Part shown: in pieces, positions 1 through 6,841 of the stretch
Numbering within the stretch: the stretch's first letter is position 1
Layout of the letters: each line of letters starts with the position of its first letter
Source: Candidatus Bathyarchaeota archaeon
GTDB lineage: Archaea; Thermoproteota; Bathyarchaeia; 40CM-2-53-6; RBG-13-38-9
Direction: 5' to 3'
Length of the DNA stretch: 7,383 nucleotides
NCBI GenBank assembly: GCA_026394315.1
Contig: JAPKYM010000242.1
Span: 1-7,383, forward strand
Notes under the pieces: model-generated
The model's input: only the letters and a program-made list of their open reading frames with translations
The model's database searches: none
Told to the model about the DNA's origin: nothing
Position numbers and translations under genes: made by a program

Positions 1-603
1 CTGCAGGGAATAAGCGGCGCAGCATACGTACTGAGGACAAAACTGCGAACAACGAGGGATGAGCAGGTCAGAACAATGCTGGAGATCATTGAGAAAGAAG
101 TTCGATATTCGGACAAAATAATCAACGACCTTCTGGATTACTCAAGAGAAATGCGCCTAGGACTAACAGAGATCAGCCTCAGCTCCATCATAGAAGATGC
201 GCTAGCTTCAGTTCTTGTTCCAGAGACTATAAGCTTGAAGCTGCCCGAGAAAGAGGCGAAGATAAACGTCGATCCCGAGAAGATGAAGAGAGTCTTCGTG
301 AACATTATCAAAAACGCTGTTGATGCTATGCCCGGAGGCGGCACCCTCACAATACAAAGCAGAGAATCCAACGACAACATGGAGATCGCATTCAATGATA
401 CTGGAACAGGCATGCCAAAGGAGGTTATGGAGAAGCTCGGAAAACCTCTCCAAACAACCAAAGCAAAAGGAATGGGAATGGGACTAGCCATCTGCTACCG
501 AATAGTACAAGCTCACAAGGGATCAGTCACTGCAGAGAGTATTCCAGATCAAGGCACAACGATCAAAGTGACACTGCCACTCCTAAACAACGAGACTACC
601 TAG
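1..603 (+). CDS. Sensor histidine kinase, C-terminal part (5' end outside the window)
   Basis: The open frame runs in from the left edge, so only the last 200 residues are visible; the first internal ATG (position 76) is not the real start. The window opens on LQGISGAAYVL, which in this family directly follows the phospho-accepting histidine box (typically H-D/E-L-R-N-P), so that histidine should lie just outside. Counting from the first base, residues 1-45 are the rest of the dimerisation helix pair. An HATPase_c domain follows: N-box NIIKNAVDAMPGGG at 101-114, G1 box DTGTGM at 133-138, ATP lid PLQTTKAKG and G2 box GMGMGLA at 157-163. The protein ends naturally in a beta strand (TTIKVTLPLL). 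No receiver domain is fused to the C-terminus and no response regulator follows. Family known: it autophosphorylates on His and passes phosphate to a partner. The input signal and partner cannot be seen here. Confidence 0.93.
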   Translation: MQGISGAAYVLRTKLRTTRDEQVRTMLEIIEKEVRYSDKIINDLLDYSREMRLGLTEISLSSIIEDALASVLVPETISLKLPEKEAKINVDPEKMKRVFVNIIKNAVDAMPGGGTLTIQSRESNDNMEIAFNDTGTGMPKEVMEKLGKPLQTTKAKGMGMGLAICYRIVQAHKGSVTAESIPDQGTTIKVTLPLLNNETT

Positions 604-733
604 CGTTTACCCAACTATTACAAAGCATCCGCGTGCTATTCTTGTCTCACGCTTCAATCTCACGACCTTACGAGAAGATGATAAGGCGGACTTTGATTCT
701 ACAATACAGTGATGGGACGGACGTGGATCGAAA

Positions 734-1486
734 ATGAGCCTCTCCGGTAAGGTTGCATTAGTAACAGGAGCTGGAAGTGGAATTGGAAAAGCATCAGCGA
801 TCTCACTCGCAAAGAAAGGAGCAGATCTTGTCCTATGGGGTAGAACGAAGAGCAAACTCTCTCAAACAGGAGAGGAAATACTGAGTTTAGGCCGAAGATG
901 CCTGCTTTACCCGGTTGACGTGACTCTGCCTGCAGACCTCTCCAAAGCCGTGCAAGATATTCAAAAGGACTTTGGAGAGATTGACATACTGGTAAATAGT
1001 GCGGGGGTCAATATTCCGCAAAGTGCTGAGGATGTTACAGTCGATGCATGGAACATAATCATGGACACTAACGTCAAAGGGCTCTTCTTTTGCTGTCAAT
1101 CAGTTGGCAAGCAGTCGATGATGCCCAGAGAAAAAGGGGTCATCATTAACATCTCATCCCAGGCTGGTAAGGTCGCTCTCCCATACAGAGCGGTCTACTG
1201 CGCGAGCAAGGGTGCAGTGGATCAGTTGACCCGTGTACTTGCATACGAATGGGCAAAATACAAAATCAGAGTCAATGCTGTGGCACCAACGTTTGTCGAA
1301 ACACCATTTACCGAGAAGATGCTCAATGACCTAGAATTCAGGGAATTCGTTATGAGCAACATTCCACTGAAACGCCTCGCAACAGCAGAAGACGTAGCTA
1401 ATGCAGTGTGTTTTCTTGCCTCCGATGAGTCAAACATGATAACCGGCGCAGTAATCCCCGTAGACGGTGGATGGACAATACACTAG
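734..1486 (+). CDS. Short-chain dehydrogenase/reductase (classical SDR)
   Basis: Complete 250-residue classical SDR, the usual length. The cofactor-binding motif TGAGSGIG is at residues 11-18, D62-V63 match the adenine-contacting DV pair, and NSAG is at 88-91. The catalytic tetrad N113, S142, Y155, K159 is intact (ISSQAG, then YCASK). The C-terminal signature ITGAVIPVDGGW is normal. R37, just after the second beta strand (LWGRT) where NAD-dependent members usually carry Asp, suggests NADP(H); this is inference. Overall it resembles the gluconate 5-dehydrogenase, 2-deoxygluconate dehydrogenase and glucose dehydrogenase branches, but the substrate cannot be read from sequence. The ATG at 734 places the first beta strand at the expected distance. 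I see no strong Shine-Dalgarno in GGACGGACGTGGATCGAAA before it. It lies 130 bp after the kinase and 155 bp before the AOR homologue on the same strand, so operon membership is uncertain. Confidence 0.93.
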   Translation: MSLSGKVALVTGAGSGIGKASAISLAKKGADLVLWGRTKSKLSQTGEEILSLGRRCLLYPVDVTLPADLSKAVQDIQKDFGEIDILVNSAGVNIPQSAEDVTVDAWNIIMDTNVKGLFFCCQSVGKQSMMPREKGVIINISSQAGKVALPYRAVYCASKGAVDQLTRVLAYEWAKYKIRVNAVAPTFVETPFTEKMLNDLEFREFVMSNIPLKRLATAEDVANAVCFLASDESNMITGAVIPVDGGWTIH

Positions 1487-1510
1487 ATTCCGATTTTTCT
1501 CTAACATTCA
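1487..1510 (+). terminator. Possible T-rich terminator after the SDR gene
   Basis: A T5 run within CGATTTTTCTCTAAC begins 8 bases after the SDR stop codon. Archaeal termination often needs only a T-rich tract in the non-template strand, without a hairpin, and none is obvious here. This is suggestive only; a single T5 run is common by chance. Confidence 0.3.
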
Positions 1511-1553
1511 ACAGATTTTCGCTCTGCCTATGTTTCACGCAATTTAAGTCAAC

Positions 1554-1580
1554 TTGCGGCGCAAAGGTAACCGAAACCTT
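1554..1580. promoter_or_regulatory. Two small adjacent inverted repeats upstream of the AOR homologue (possible operator)
   Basis: TTGCG-G-CGCAA (1554-1564) is a perfect 11-bp palindrome with a single central base. It is followed immediately by AAGGT (1564-1568) and ACCTT (1576-1580), a 5-bp stem around a 7-base loop. Both lie 62-88 bp before the ATG at 1642, where a regulator could act. An AT-rich stretch, GAAAATTTTGG (about 1599-1609), lies between them and the gene and could be a weak TATA box about 35 bp ahead of the start. Repeats this short occur by chance, so the role is inference. Confidence 0.25.
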
Positions 1581-1641
1581 GACTATCTCGATTCAGCTGA
1601 AAATTTTGGAAAAGCCCGACACAGGTAAGAACTAAACATGC

Positions 1642-3246
1642 ATGAAAAATGATCTGGGTTCGCCTATGGTGAGCGGATATTCAGGGAGACTGTTAACAAT
1701 CGACCTTACTAGTCGTGAAATAGCCAAAGAAGATCTCAACCTCAGAATAGCCCGAGAGTTCATCGGTGGTGAGGGAATTGCTTCAACAATACTGTTTGAG
1801 CAAGTCGGGCCCGAAACCGACCCACTGGGCCCCGATAATACGCTAATCTTCATGACAGGGGCCTTTGTTGCTACAAACATTCCCTGCGGGATCAAGACAA
1901 CAGTGGTCTCAAAATCACCCTTGACCGGCATATACGGTGAGTCCGTTTTCTCAGCCCCCCTCGGCATCGATTTGAAAAACTCAGGCTATGATGGAATAAT
2001 AATCAAAGGTAAAGCGAAGGATCCTGTGTACATATGGATTAATGATGACCAAGTAGAGATTAGGGAAGCTCAACACCTATGGAGTGAAGAGACTTTCGAA
2101 ACAGTCAACAAATTACGAAAGGAACTGAGAGATGCTACAATCTCAGTTGTCACCATAGGGCCCGCAGGTGAAAGGCTCGTCAGACTGGCCAGCATTATCG
2201 CTGACGACAGCAGAGCAGCAGGCAGATGCGGTCTCGGCGCAGTTATGGGCTCCAAGAATCTCAAGGCTATAGCATCCAAGGGCACGGGGAAGATACCGGT
2301 ATCAAACCCAACTAGGTTGAACGAATTAAGAAAGGAAGCTGTCACAACAGCTTTGCCCAACACCAAAGCCCTCCGTGACAACGGAACTGCCTCAGGCCTC
2401 ATAACCTTCGAGCAGAACGGTAACCTCCCAATCCGAAACTGGACCCGAGGAAGCTTTCCCGAAGCAGACAAGATCACAGGCACAACGATGACACAACGAA
2501 TTCTCACGGCACCTTACCCATGCAAAACCTGCCCGATAGCATGCGGAAGGAAAGGAACAAAAGAAGGACTGGGAGAAGTCCTAGGTGAGGGGGTGCTCAT
2601 GGCCGCGAAGAAAATCGGAAAAGGGTCGGAGAAGTTCGCGATACACGTGAAAGGACTAGAGTTCCCTGAGCACAATCCACGTAAATTCAAGTCCATGGGT
2701 GTCGCGTACGCTACATCCAATGTGGGGGCAAACCACAATCGAGGCTCACCAATGCTCGTAGAAAGAAACCTGCTAAGCCCAGAGCTGCCATGGAAAGAGC
2801 CTGTTGACGGCTTCATAGCTAAAGACAAAGGGCGCATGACCAAGGTATACCAAGACATCTGTTGCGCAGTCGACTCACTTGGGATATGCAAGTTCATGGT
2901 CTTCTGGGGTAAACTCCCTCTCAGGATTCTCGTTGAGTACTACAACGCCATAACGGGCTGGGACATAACCTTTGAAGATCTCATGAAAGCAGGCGAGCGA
3001 ATATGGAACTTACAGCGAGCCTTCAACATCAGAATGGGGACATCAAGAAAGGACGATACCTTGCCAGACAGGTTTCTGAAGGAGTCAGTGAACGAAGGTC
3101 CTGCGAAGGGACAAATCGTCGAACTCGAAACTATGCTCGCAGAATTCTATAATGAACGTGGGTTAGATCAAAATGGCAAGCCAAGCAAAGACAAGCTGCT
3201 TGAACTGGGCCTAGACTGGGTTGCGGAAAAACTATATCCGGACTAA
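1642..3246 (+). CDS. Aldehyde ferredoxin oxidoreductase family protein with an internal in-frame deletion
   Basis: Family members oxidise aldehydes to carboxylic acids and reduce ferredoxin, using a tungsten (or Mo) bis-pyranopterin and a [4Fe-4S] cluster. N-domain hallmarks are GYSGRLLTIDL (12-22), SKSPLTG (90-96) and AAGRCGLGAVMGSKNLKAI (from 192). The cluster cysteines are C294, C297, C301 (CKTCPIAC) and C416 in the pterin motif DSLGICK (411-417); H365 (GANH) matches the active-site histidine region. The C-terminal end is normal. The protein has 534 residues against roughly 600-620 in the family. After CPIACGR (to R303) it jumps to KEGLGEVLGEGV (from K307). The stretch normally between them, with PEYE and the first pterin motif (DxxGLD), is missing. 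The frame has no stop or shift. The start is uncertain: ATG at 1666 (MVSGYSGR) fits relatives' N-termini at least as well as 1642, and neither has a convincing Shine-Dalgarno. Canonical activity is doubtful. Confidence 0.9.
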   Translation: MKNDLGSPMVSGYSGRLLTIDLTSREIAKEDLNLRIAREFIGGEGIASTILFEQVGPETDPLGPDNTLIFMTGAFVATNIPCGIKTTVVSKSPLTGIYGESVFSAPLGIDLKNSGYDGIIIKGKAKDPVYIWINDDQVEIREAQHLWSEETFETVNKLRKELRDATISVVTIGPAGERLVRLASIIADDSRAAGRCGLGAVMGSKNLKAIASKGTGKIPVSNPTRLNELRKEAVTTALPNTKALRDNGTASGLITFEQNGNLPIRNWTRGSFPEADKITGTTMTQRILTAPYPCKTCPIACGRKGTKEGLGEVLGEGVLMAAKKIGKGSEKFAIHVKGLEFPEHNPRKFKSMGVAYATSNVGANHNRGSPMLVERNLLSPELPWKEPVDGFIAKDKGRMTKVYQDICCAVDSLGICKFMVFWGKLPLRILVEYYNAITGWDITFEDLMKAGERIWNLQRAFNIRMGTSRKDDTLPDRFLKESVNEGPAKGQIVELETMLAEFYNERGLDQNGKPSKDKLLELGLDWVAEKLYPD

Positions 3247-3248
3247 AA

Positions 3249-3306
3249 TAGCAGGGTGCGAATCATCTTCCATTTCATTTCTTAACTCTAATTCGCGCAT
3301 CTGCTA
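3249..3306. terminator. Nested inverted repeat between convergent genes, possible bidirectional terminator
   Basis: TAGCAG (3249-3254) pairs exactly with CTGCTA (3301-3306). Nested inside, GCGAAT (3258-3263) pairs exactly with ATTCGC (3291-3296), with 3 and 4 unpaired bases between the two stems and a 27-base loop. The loop is pyrimidine-rich on the + strand (CATCTTCCATTTCATTTC), which would suit T-tract termination of the AOR transcript. On the minus strand the repeat is followed by ATTTTAG, just past the synthetase stop. Its place in the 28-bp gap between two converging genes, reaching into the end of the synthetase gene, fits a shared terminator. No structure calculation was done. Confidence 0.4.
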
Positions 3307-5401
3307 CTGCACAGCCTTCAGGGGATACGATTACCGGATTTAGATCCATCTCGGCAATTGGCTGTTCAGAAACTAGGAAGGACACCTTTGTCATAATGTC
3401 AGCGAGCTTCTTGATGTCAATTGGCTTTTTGCCTCTGAAACCCTCAAGTAACCTTGCAGCCCTAGTGTCCGAGATCATCTCTGAAGCTTCCGCTTCAAAA
3501 AGGGGCGCCAACCCGTAGGATAGATCCTTGAAAGCCTCAACAAACACGCCTCCTAGACCAAACGCCACTACGGGGCCGAAGTCCTTATCCACAGTTGAGC
3601 CAATAATGACCTCAACGCCTGACGACAGCTGGTTCTGGATTATTACGCCCTCTATTCGCGAGTCGGGCTTCGCACTCTGGATGCGCTCTACAATCTCCTT
3701 GAATGTTCTCGCCGCCTCTTCGGGATCTCCTACATTGGTGACTACGCCACCAAGGTCCGACTTGTGTATTATGTCAGGAGACAGCACTTTCATGACAACG
3801 GGGAATCCTAGCCTTGAAGAATATGATCTTGCCTCTGAGTCCGTTTTGGCAACGTAGTCCGTAGTCGTTTCAATCCCGTAAGATCTCAAGACCTCTTTGC
3901 TTTCAATCTCCGAGAGCATATCCCGACCCTCAGAGAACACCTTCCTGAATACTGAATTTGCGAGATCTCTTTTGGAATCTGCTGATTTTGGCAATGGCCA
4001 CTCCTTCCTCATTCCCGCTTCTATCAGACCTTCAACGGCTCTGACCACGCGTTCGCTCGTCGGGTAGGTTGGTACGCCAGCCTCCTCCAGCTTCGTTATC
4101 AGCTGCCTCGAGAACTCGCCCCCAGTTGCCCAGCAGACGATAGGTTTGCCATGCTCCTGAACTTGCGCGATTGAATCAACAACATCAGGAGACAATGGCG
4201 GGTTAAGGAAGACTATGAAATTGAGTATCGCATTAATTGATGGATCCTCCAGAATGATCTTGAATGTTTGTTGATAGTCTTCGCGTGTAGCACTCCCTGT
4301 CAAGTCCACGTATTCGCCGATTACCGCGTAAGGTGGCAATGAGGAATGTAGCTTGTCCAATGTTTCCTTGGAATAGTTGACGATTGACAGGTCACGTTCA
4401 TGACATAGATCCGCTGCCGCCACTGATGGGCCGGCCGCATTTGTTACGATGGTAACATTCCTACCTTTCGACGGCGGTTGTTTCTCAATGGCTTTTGATA
4501 TGTCAAAGAGTTCCTCGAATGACTCTGCGAGGATCATTCCTGAACGCTTGAATATTGATCTACATACCTGGTATGAGCCAGTTATCGCTCCCGTATGACT
4601 CCTTGCAGCTTTTGACCCTTCCACTCTGCCTGTCTTCAGAACTACGATGGGCTTTGTTTTTGTGACTTCCCGTGTCTCTTTGATGAGTTGTCTTCCGTCA
4701 CTGAGACTCTCCAAGTGTAGAGCGATCACTTTGGTGAATTGGTCGCGGCCAAGGTAACGAACCATGTCAATTTCATTCACATCACACCTATTCCCAAGGC
4801 TGACAAGTCTCCTGATGCCTAATCTTGAGTCTGTGGCCCATTCAAGGAAGGTAAGGCCAAATGTGCCGCTCTGTGTCACAAATGACAATCCTCCAGGATT
4901 CGGCCTTACCATCCGATCATGCGGATAGAAGAAAGTGTCCAGCCTTGAGGTACTGTCGAAGACTCCGATGCAGTTAGGTCCGATTATCCTCATTCCGTAT
5001 CTGCGGGCAATTGTTACTAGTTGTTCTTCATACGAGGCTTTCTCCTCCCCCATCTCCTTGAAGCCGCCTGATACTATGATCGCGTTCTTGACACCTCTTG
5101 CTCCTGCTTCTTCAACGAGCTTTGGGAGGATGTTTGAGGCAGCAACGTACACTGCGAGATCGATTCTTTCCTTGACATCACTTATTGACGGGTAGCATTT
5201 CAAGCCGAGTATGGTTTCGGCGTTTGGATTGATGGGGTAGACTTGACCTTCAAATTGGTATTGAGATGCGTTTCGCACCAATTCGTGACCGATTTTTCCA
5301 GGTTTTGAAGAAGCGCCTACGATGGCAACGCTTTGAGGCGAAAAGAAATTGTCTAAGGGATCTCTCTGGTCTTCAGAGCTCGGATCGTTCATGCCATTCA
5401 C
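3275..5401 (-). CDS. ADP-forming acyl-CoA (acetyl-CoA) synthetase, fused alpha-beta chain
   Basis: This enzyme interconverts acyl-CoA + ADP + Pi with acid + ATP + CoA, normally conserving energy in fermenting archaea. The 708 residues hold both subunits. The alpha part has a CoA-binding Rossmann domain (SVAIVGASSKPGKIG, 24-38), GPNCIG (141-146), TQSGTFG (176-182), the phospho-accepting histidine H269 in SHTG, and TNAAGPSVAAADLC (320-333). A linker near 465-490 leads to an ATP-grasp beta part: GFPVVMKV (532-539), IIHKSDLGGV with H546, probably the second phosphohistidine of the beta subunit, and the metal-binding EMDLNP (684-689). All key residues are present, so it should be active. Acyl specificity cannot be told from sequence. 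The outer start is GTG at 5401; an in-frame ATG at 5392, preceded by GTGA at 5-base spacing, may be the true start. It lies 89 bp after the alcohol dehydrogenase on the same strand. Confidence 0.95.
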   Translation of the reverse strand: MNGMNDPSSEDQRDPLDNFFSPQSVAIVGASSKPGKIGHELVRNASQYQFEGQVYPINPNAETILGLKCYPSISDVKERIDLAVYVAASNILPKLVEEAGARGVKNAIIVSGGFKEMGEEKASYEEQLVTIARRYGMRIIGPNCIGVFDSTSRLDTFFYPHDRMVRPNPGGLSFVTQSGTFGLTFLEWATDSRLGIRRLVSLGNRCDVNEIDMVRYLGRDQFTKVIALHLESLSDGRQLIKETREVTKTKPIVVLKTGRVEGSKAARSHTGAITGSYQVCRSIFKRSGMILAESFEELFDISKAIEKQPPSKGRNVTIVTNAAGPSVAAADLCHERDLSIVNYSKETLDKLHSSLPPYAVIGEYVDLTGSATREDYQQTFKIILEDPSINAILNFIVFLNPPLSPDVVDSIAQVQEHGKPIVCWATGGEFSRQLITKLEEAGVPTYPTSERVVRAVEGLIEAGMRKEWPLPKSADSKRDLANSVFRKVFSEGRDMLSEIESKEVLRSYGIETTTDYVAKTDSEARSYSSRLGFPVVMKVLSPDIIHKSDLGGVVTNVGDPEEAARTFKEIVERIQSAKPDSRIEGVIIQNQLSSGVEVIIGSTVDKDFGPVVAFGLGGVFVEAFKDLSYGLAPLFEAEASEMISDTRAARLLEGFRGKKPIDIKKLADIMTKVSFLVSEQPIAEMDLNPVIVSPEGCAVADARIRVKK

Positions 5402-5421
5402 TTTCTCGTGTTTGTTTTGAG

Positions 5422-5441
5422 TTCTTGATTCAGTTCAAGAA
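5422..5441. promoter_or_regulatory. Perfect 7-bp inverted repeat upstream of the acyl-CoA synthetase (possible operator)
   Basis: TTCTTGA (5422-5428) and TCAAGAA (5435-5441) flank a 6-base centre, giving half-sites 13 bp apart centre to centre, about 20 bp upstream of the GTG start. On the minus strand it is preceded by a T-rich stretch (TTAGATTTGATTTC), which might be a terminator tail for the alcohol dehydrogenase gene or an AT-rich promoter element for the synthetase. Either would mean the two genes are not simply co-transcribed. About half such a repeat is expected by chance in the window's short intergenic DNA. Confidence 0.3.
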
Positions 5442-5490
5442 GAAATCAAATCTAAGTTGTAAGTTCCAGCCTACTCTCACGGGTATTCAA

Positions 5491-6687
5491 TTAGCTTACT
5501 TTATACTCTGAGAGCTGCAGCGGTTTTCCCTCAAACATCCTCCGCATGAGCAGCAAAGCGTCCTTCTCCGTAACGACCTTTGGGTTGTGTGCTAGAAGCC
5601 TTTTCACTGTGACCATGTTTTTGGCCATCGATTCAAGATCGGACTCTTTGATTCCTATCTCTCTCAGGGAGAGCGGGCTATTCACGTTCCCCATTAGTCT
5701 CCTCACAGCTGCTACTGCATTAAAGGCATTCTTGTCTTCAGCAACTTCGGTCTCCTTGACGCCTGCAGCCTCCGCGACTGCTCCTAACTTGGACAGGCAG
5801 GCTGAAGCGTTGAACTCCATCACGTACGGAAGCGCGAGGGCGCATCCGAGGCCGTGGGGGACCGTTACTGTGAAAGAATAGGCTGCAGCGTGTCCGGCTA
5901 AGACGCCTGATATGGCCAGAGAAATTCCTGCAAGCATTGAGGCCAGTGACATATCACGTCTGGCCGCAAGATCTTTCCCGTCTCGGTATGCTTTGGGCAG
6001 ACTTCTGAAGATGTGTTTGACAGCATCGATCGCCAGAGGCTCACAGAATGAGTTGAGATCAACTGACATCAGCGACTCAACGGCATGTGTCAATGCATCC
6101 AGACCAGTGGCGGCGGTGACGCTTGGAGGCATGGTTACCGTTAGCAAAGGATCGACGATGGCTATGTCGGCTATGTTGTAAGGGCTAACGATCCCGAGCT
6201 TCAAATGCTCCTCCCTGTTGGAGATGATTGCGTTCATGGTGATTTCAGCTCCGGTGCCTGCAGTTGTTGGAAGTAGTATCTTCGGTACGCTTGGGTTCGG
6301 TACCTTTCCGACTCCAATGAAATCGGCGATAGGGTTGGGATTTGTGATGCAAATTGATGCTAACTTCGCCATGTCAAGGGAGCTTCCGCCACCTAGACCG
6401 ATGATCAAGTCGTAGCTAGAATCCCTAGCTACTTTTGCCACCTGCTCTGCAGCTCGCATACTTGGTTCGGGTTCGACTTCGTCAAAGACATCTGTTTTGA
6501 TACCGGAATCCTGCAGGGGACCTAATATCTGGGAGCTTGTCCCCAGTTTGCTGATCACTGGATCCGTGATTAGAAGCGCGCGTCTTGGACCAAACGCCTT
6601 AGCCAAGTTTGGAACTTCTTTGGCGGCACCCTCTCCGAACAAGATCTTTCTTGGAAGTTCAATCGTGAACTTAGCACTATGCGACAA
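5491..6687 (-). CDS. Iron-containing (group III) alcohol dehydrogenase
   Basis: NAD(P)-dependent metal alcohol dehydrogenase of 398 residues, normal for the family, predicted cytosolic. The N-terminal dinucleotide domain begins KILFGEGA (14-21) and has GGGSSLD at 99-105 and PTTAGTGAE at 140-148. The C-terminal helical domain carries the metal ligands in usual order: D197 and H201 (GLDALTHAVES), H266 (GHAAAY) and H278 (PHGLG). The segment between the last two is about 2 residues shorter than in the FucO type, as I recall it, so this is a divergent subfamily. The start is TTG at 6687: a frame stop lies about 30 bp upstream, no ATG comes in between, and GAGG sits 9 bases before it. The enzyme could supply the aldehyde used by the AOR family, or reduce it back; the substrate is unknown. 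Related folds such as maleylacetate reductase and lactaldehyde reductase are alternatives. Confidence 0.94.
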   Translation of the reverse strand: MSHSAKFTIELPRKILFGEGAAKEVPNLAKAFGPRRALLITDPVISKLGTSSQILGPLQDSGIKTDVFDEVEPEPSMRAAEQVAKVARDSSYDLIIGLGGGSSLDMAKLASICITNPNPIADFIGVGKVPNPSVPKILLPTTAGTGAEITMNAIISNREEHLKLGIVSPYNIADIAIVDPLLTVTMPPSVTAATGLDALTHAVESLMSVDLNSFCEPLAIDAVKHIFRSLPKAYRDGKDLAARRDMSLASMLAGISLAISGVLAGHAAAYSFTVTVPHGLGCALALPYVMEFNASACLSKLGAVAEAAGVKETEVAEDKNAFNAVAAVRRLMGNVNSPLSLREIGIKESDLESMAKNMVTVKRLLAHNPKVVTEKDALLLMRRMFEGKPLQLSEYKVS

Positions 6688-6696
6688 GTTGTGTAG

Positions 6697-6700
6697 CCTC
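6697..6700 (-). promoter_or_regulatory. Shine-Dalgarno supporting a TTG start of the alcohol dehydrogenase
   Basis: Read on the minus strand, GAGG is followed by CTACACAAC and then TTG at 6687, a 9-base spacing. The motif complements the 3' end of 16S rRNA, and no ATG or GTG is available in this frame before the conserved N-terminus. It therefore decides in favour of the TTG start. Confidence 0.55.
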
Positions 6701-6724
6701 AGGAAGGAGCATATTCCTCAATTC

Positions 6725-6736
6725 ATATAGATAAAA
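6725..6736 (-). promoter_or_regulatory. Candidate archaeal TATA box for the alcohol dehydrogenase
   Basis: The minus strand reads TTTTATCTATAT, the most TATA-like element in the divergent intergenic region. Its centre is about 44 bp upstream of the TTG start. With the usual archaeal spacing of about 26 bp from box to transcription start, the leader would be short (about 18 bases) and would still include the GAGG ribosome site. Experimental start mapping is not available. Confidence 0.45.
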
Positions 6737-6832
6737 TTATGATGAGGTGGCTAGCGCGCGCCTCAAGCACACTTACAAGCCCAATTCTCTTAGCAGACGC
6801 GCACTAGAGTGAGATATGGAAATCTTCTGCAC

Positions 6833-6841
6833 TGATATATA
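6833..6841 (+). promoter_or_regulatory. Candidate archaeal TATA box for the VOC-family gene
   Basis: TGATATATA lies about 66 bp before the ATG at 6903 and about 36 bp before an alternative GTG at 6873. With the usual 25-27 bp spacing, transcription would start near 6863-6866. A second AT-rich stretch, TAAAATATG (6856-6864), could serve instead and would place the transcript start closer to the ATG. The choice between them is open. Confidence 0.35.

Noticed and set aside
1..6. PstI recognition sequence CTGCAG exactly at the left edge, suggesting a cloned restriction fragment
   Set aside because: Several other CTGCAG sites occur inside the window, so it is not a complete PstI fragment; this is probably where the window or a subclone begins and has no biological meaning.
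604..733. Search for a promoter, RNA gene or small gene between the kinase and the SDR
   Set aside because: No convincing TATA box, hairpin or coding frame with a ribosome site was found in these 130 bp; CTACAATACAG (about 699-709) is too weak to call.
1638..1652. ATG at 1638 as the start of the AOR homologue
   Set aside because: It is in another frame and stops after four codons (MHEK).
2070..2897. Long open frames on the minus strand inside the AOR gene (145 and 127 codons)
   Set aside because: They are shadows of a strongly supported + strand gene; their translations show no family motif.
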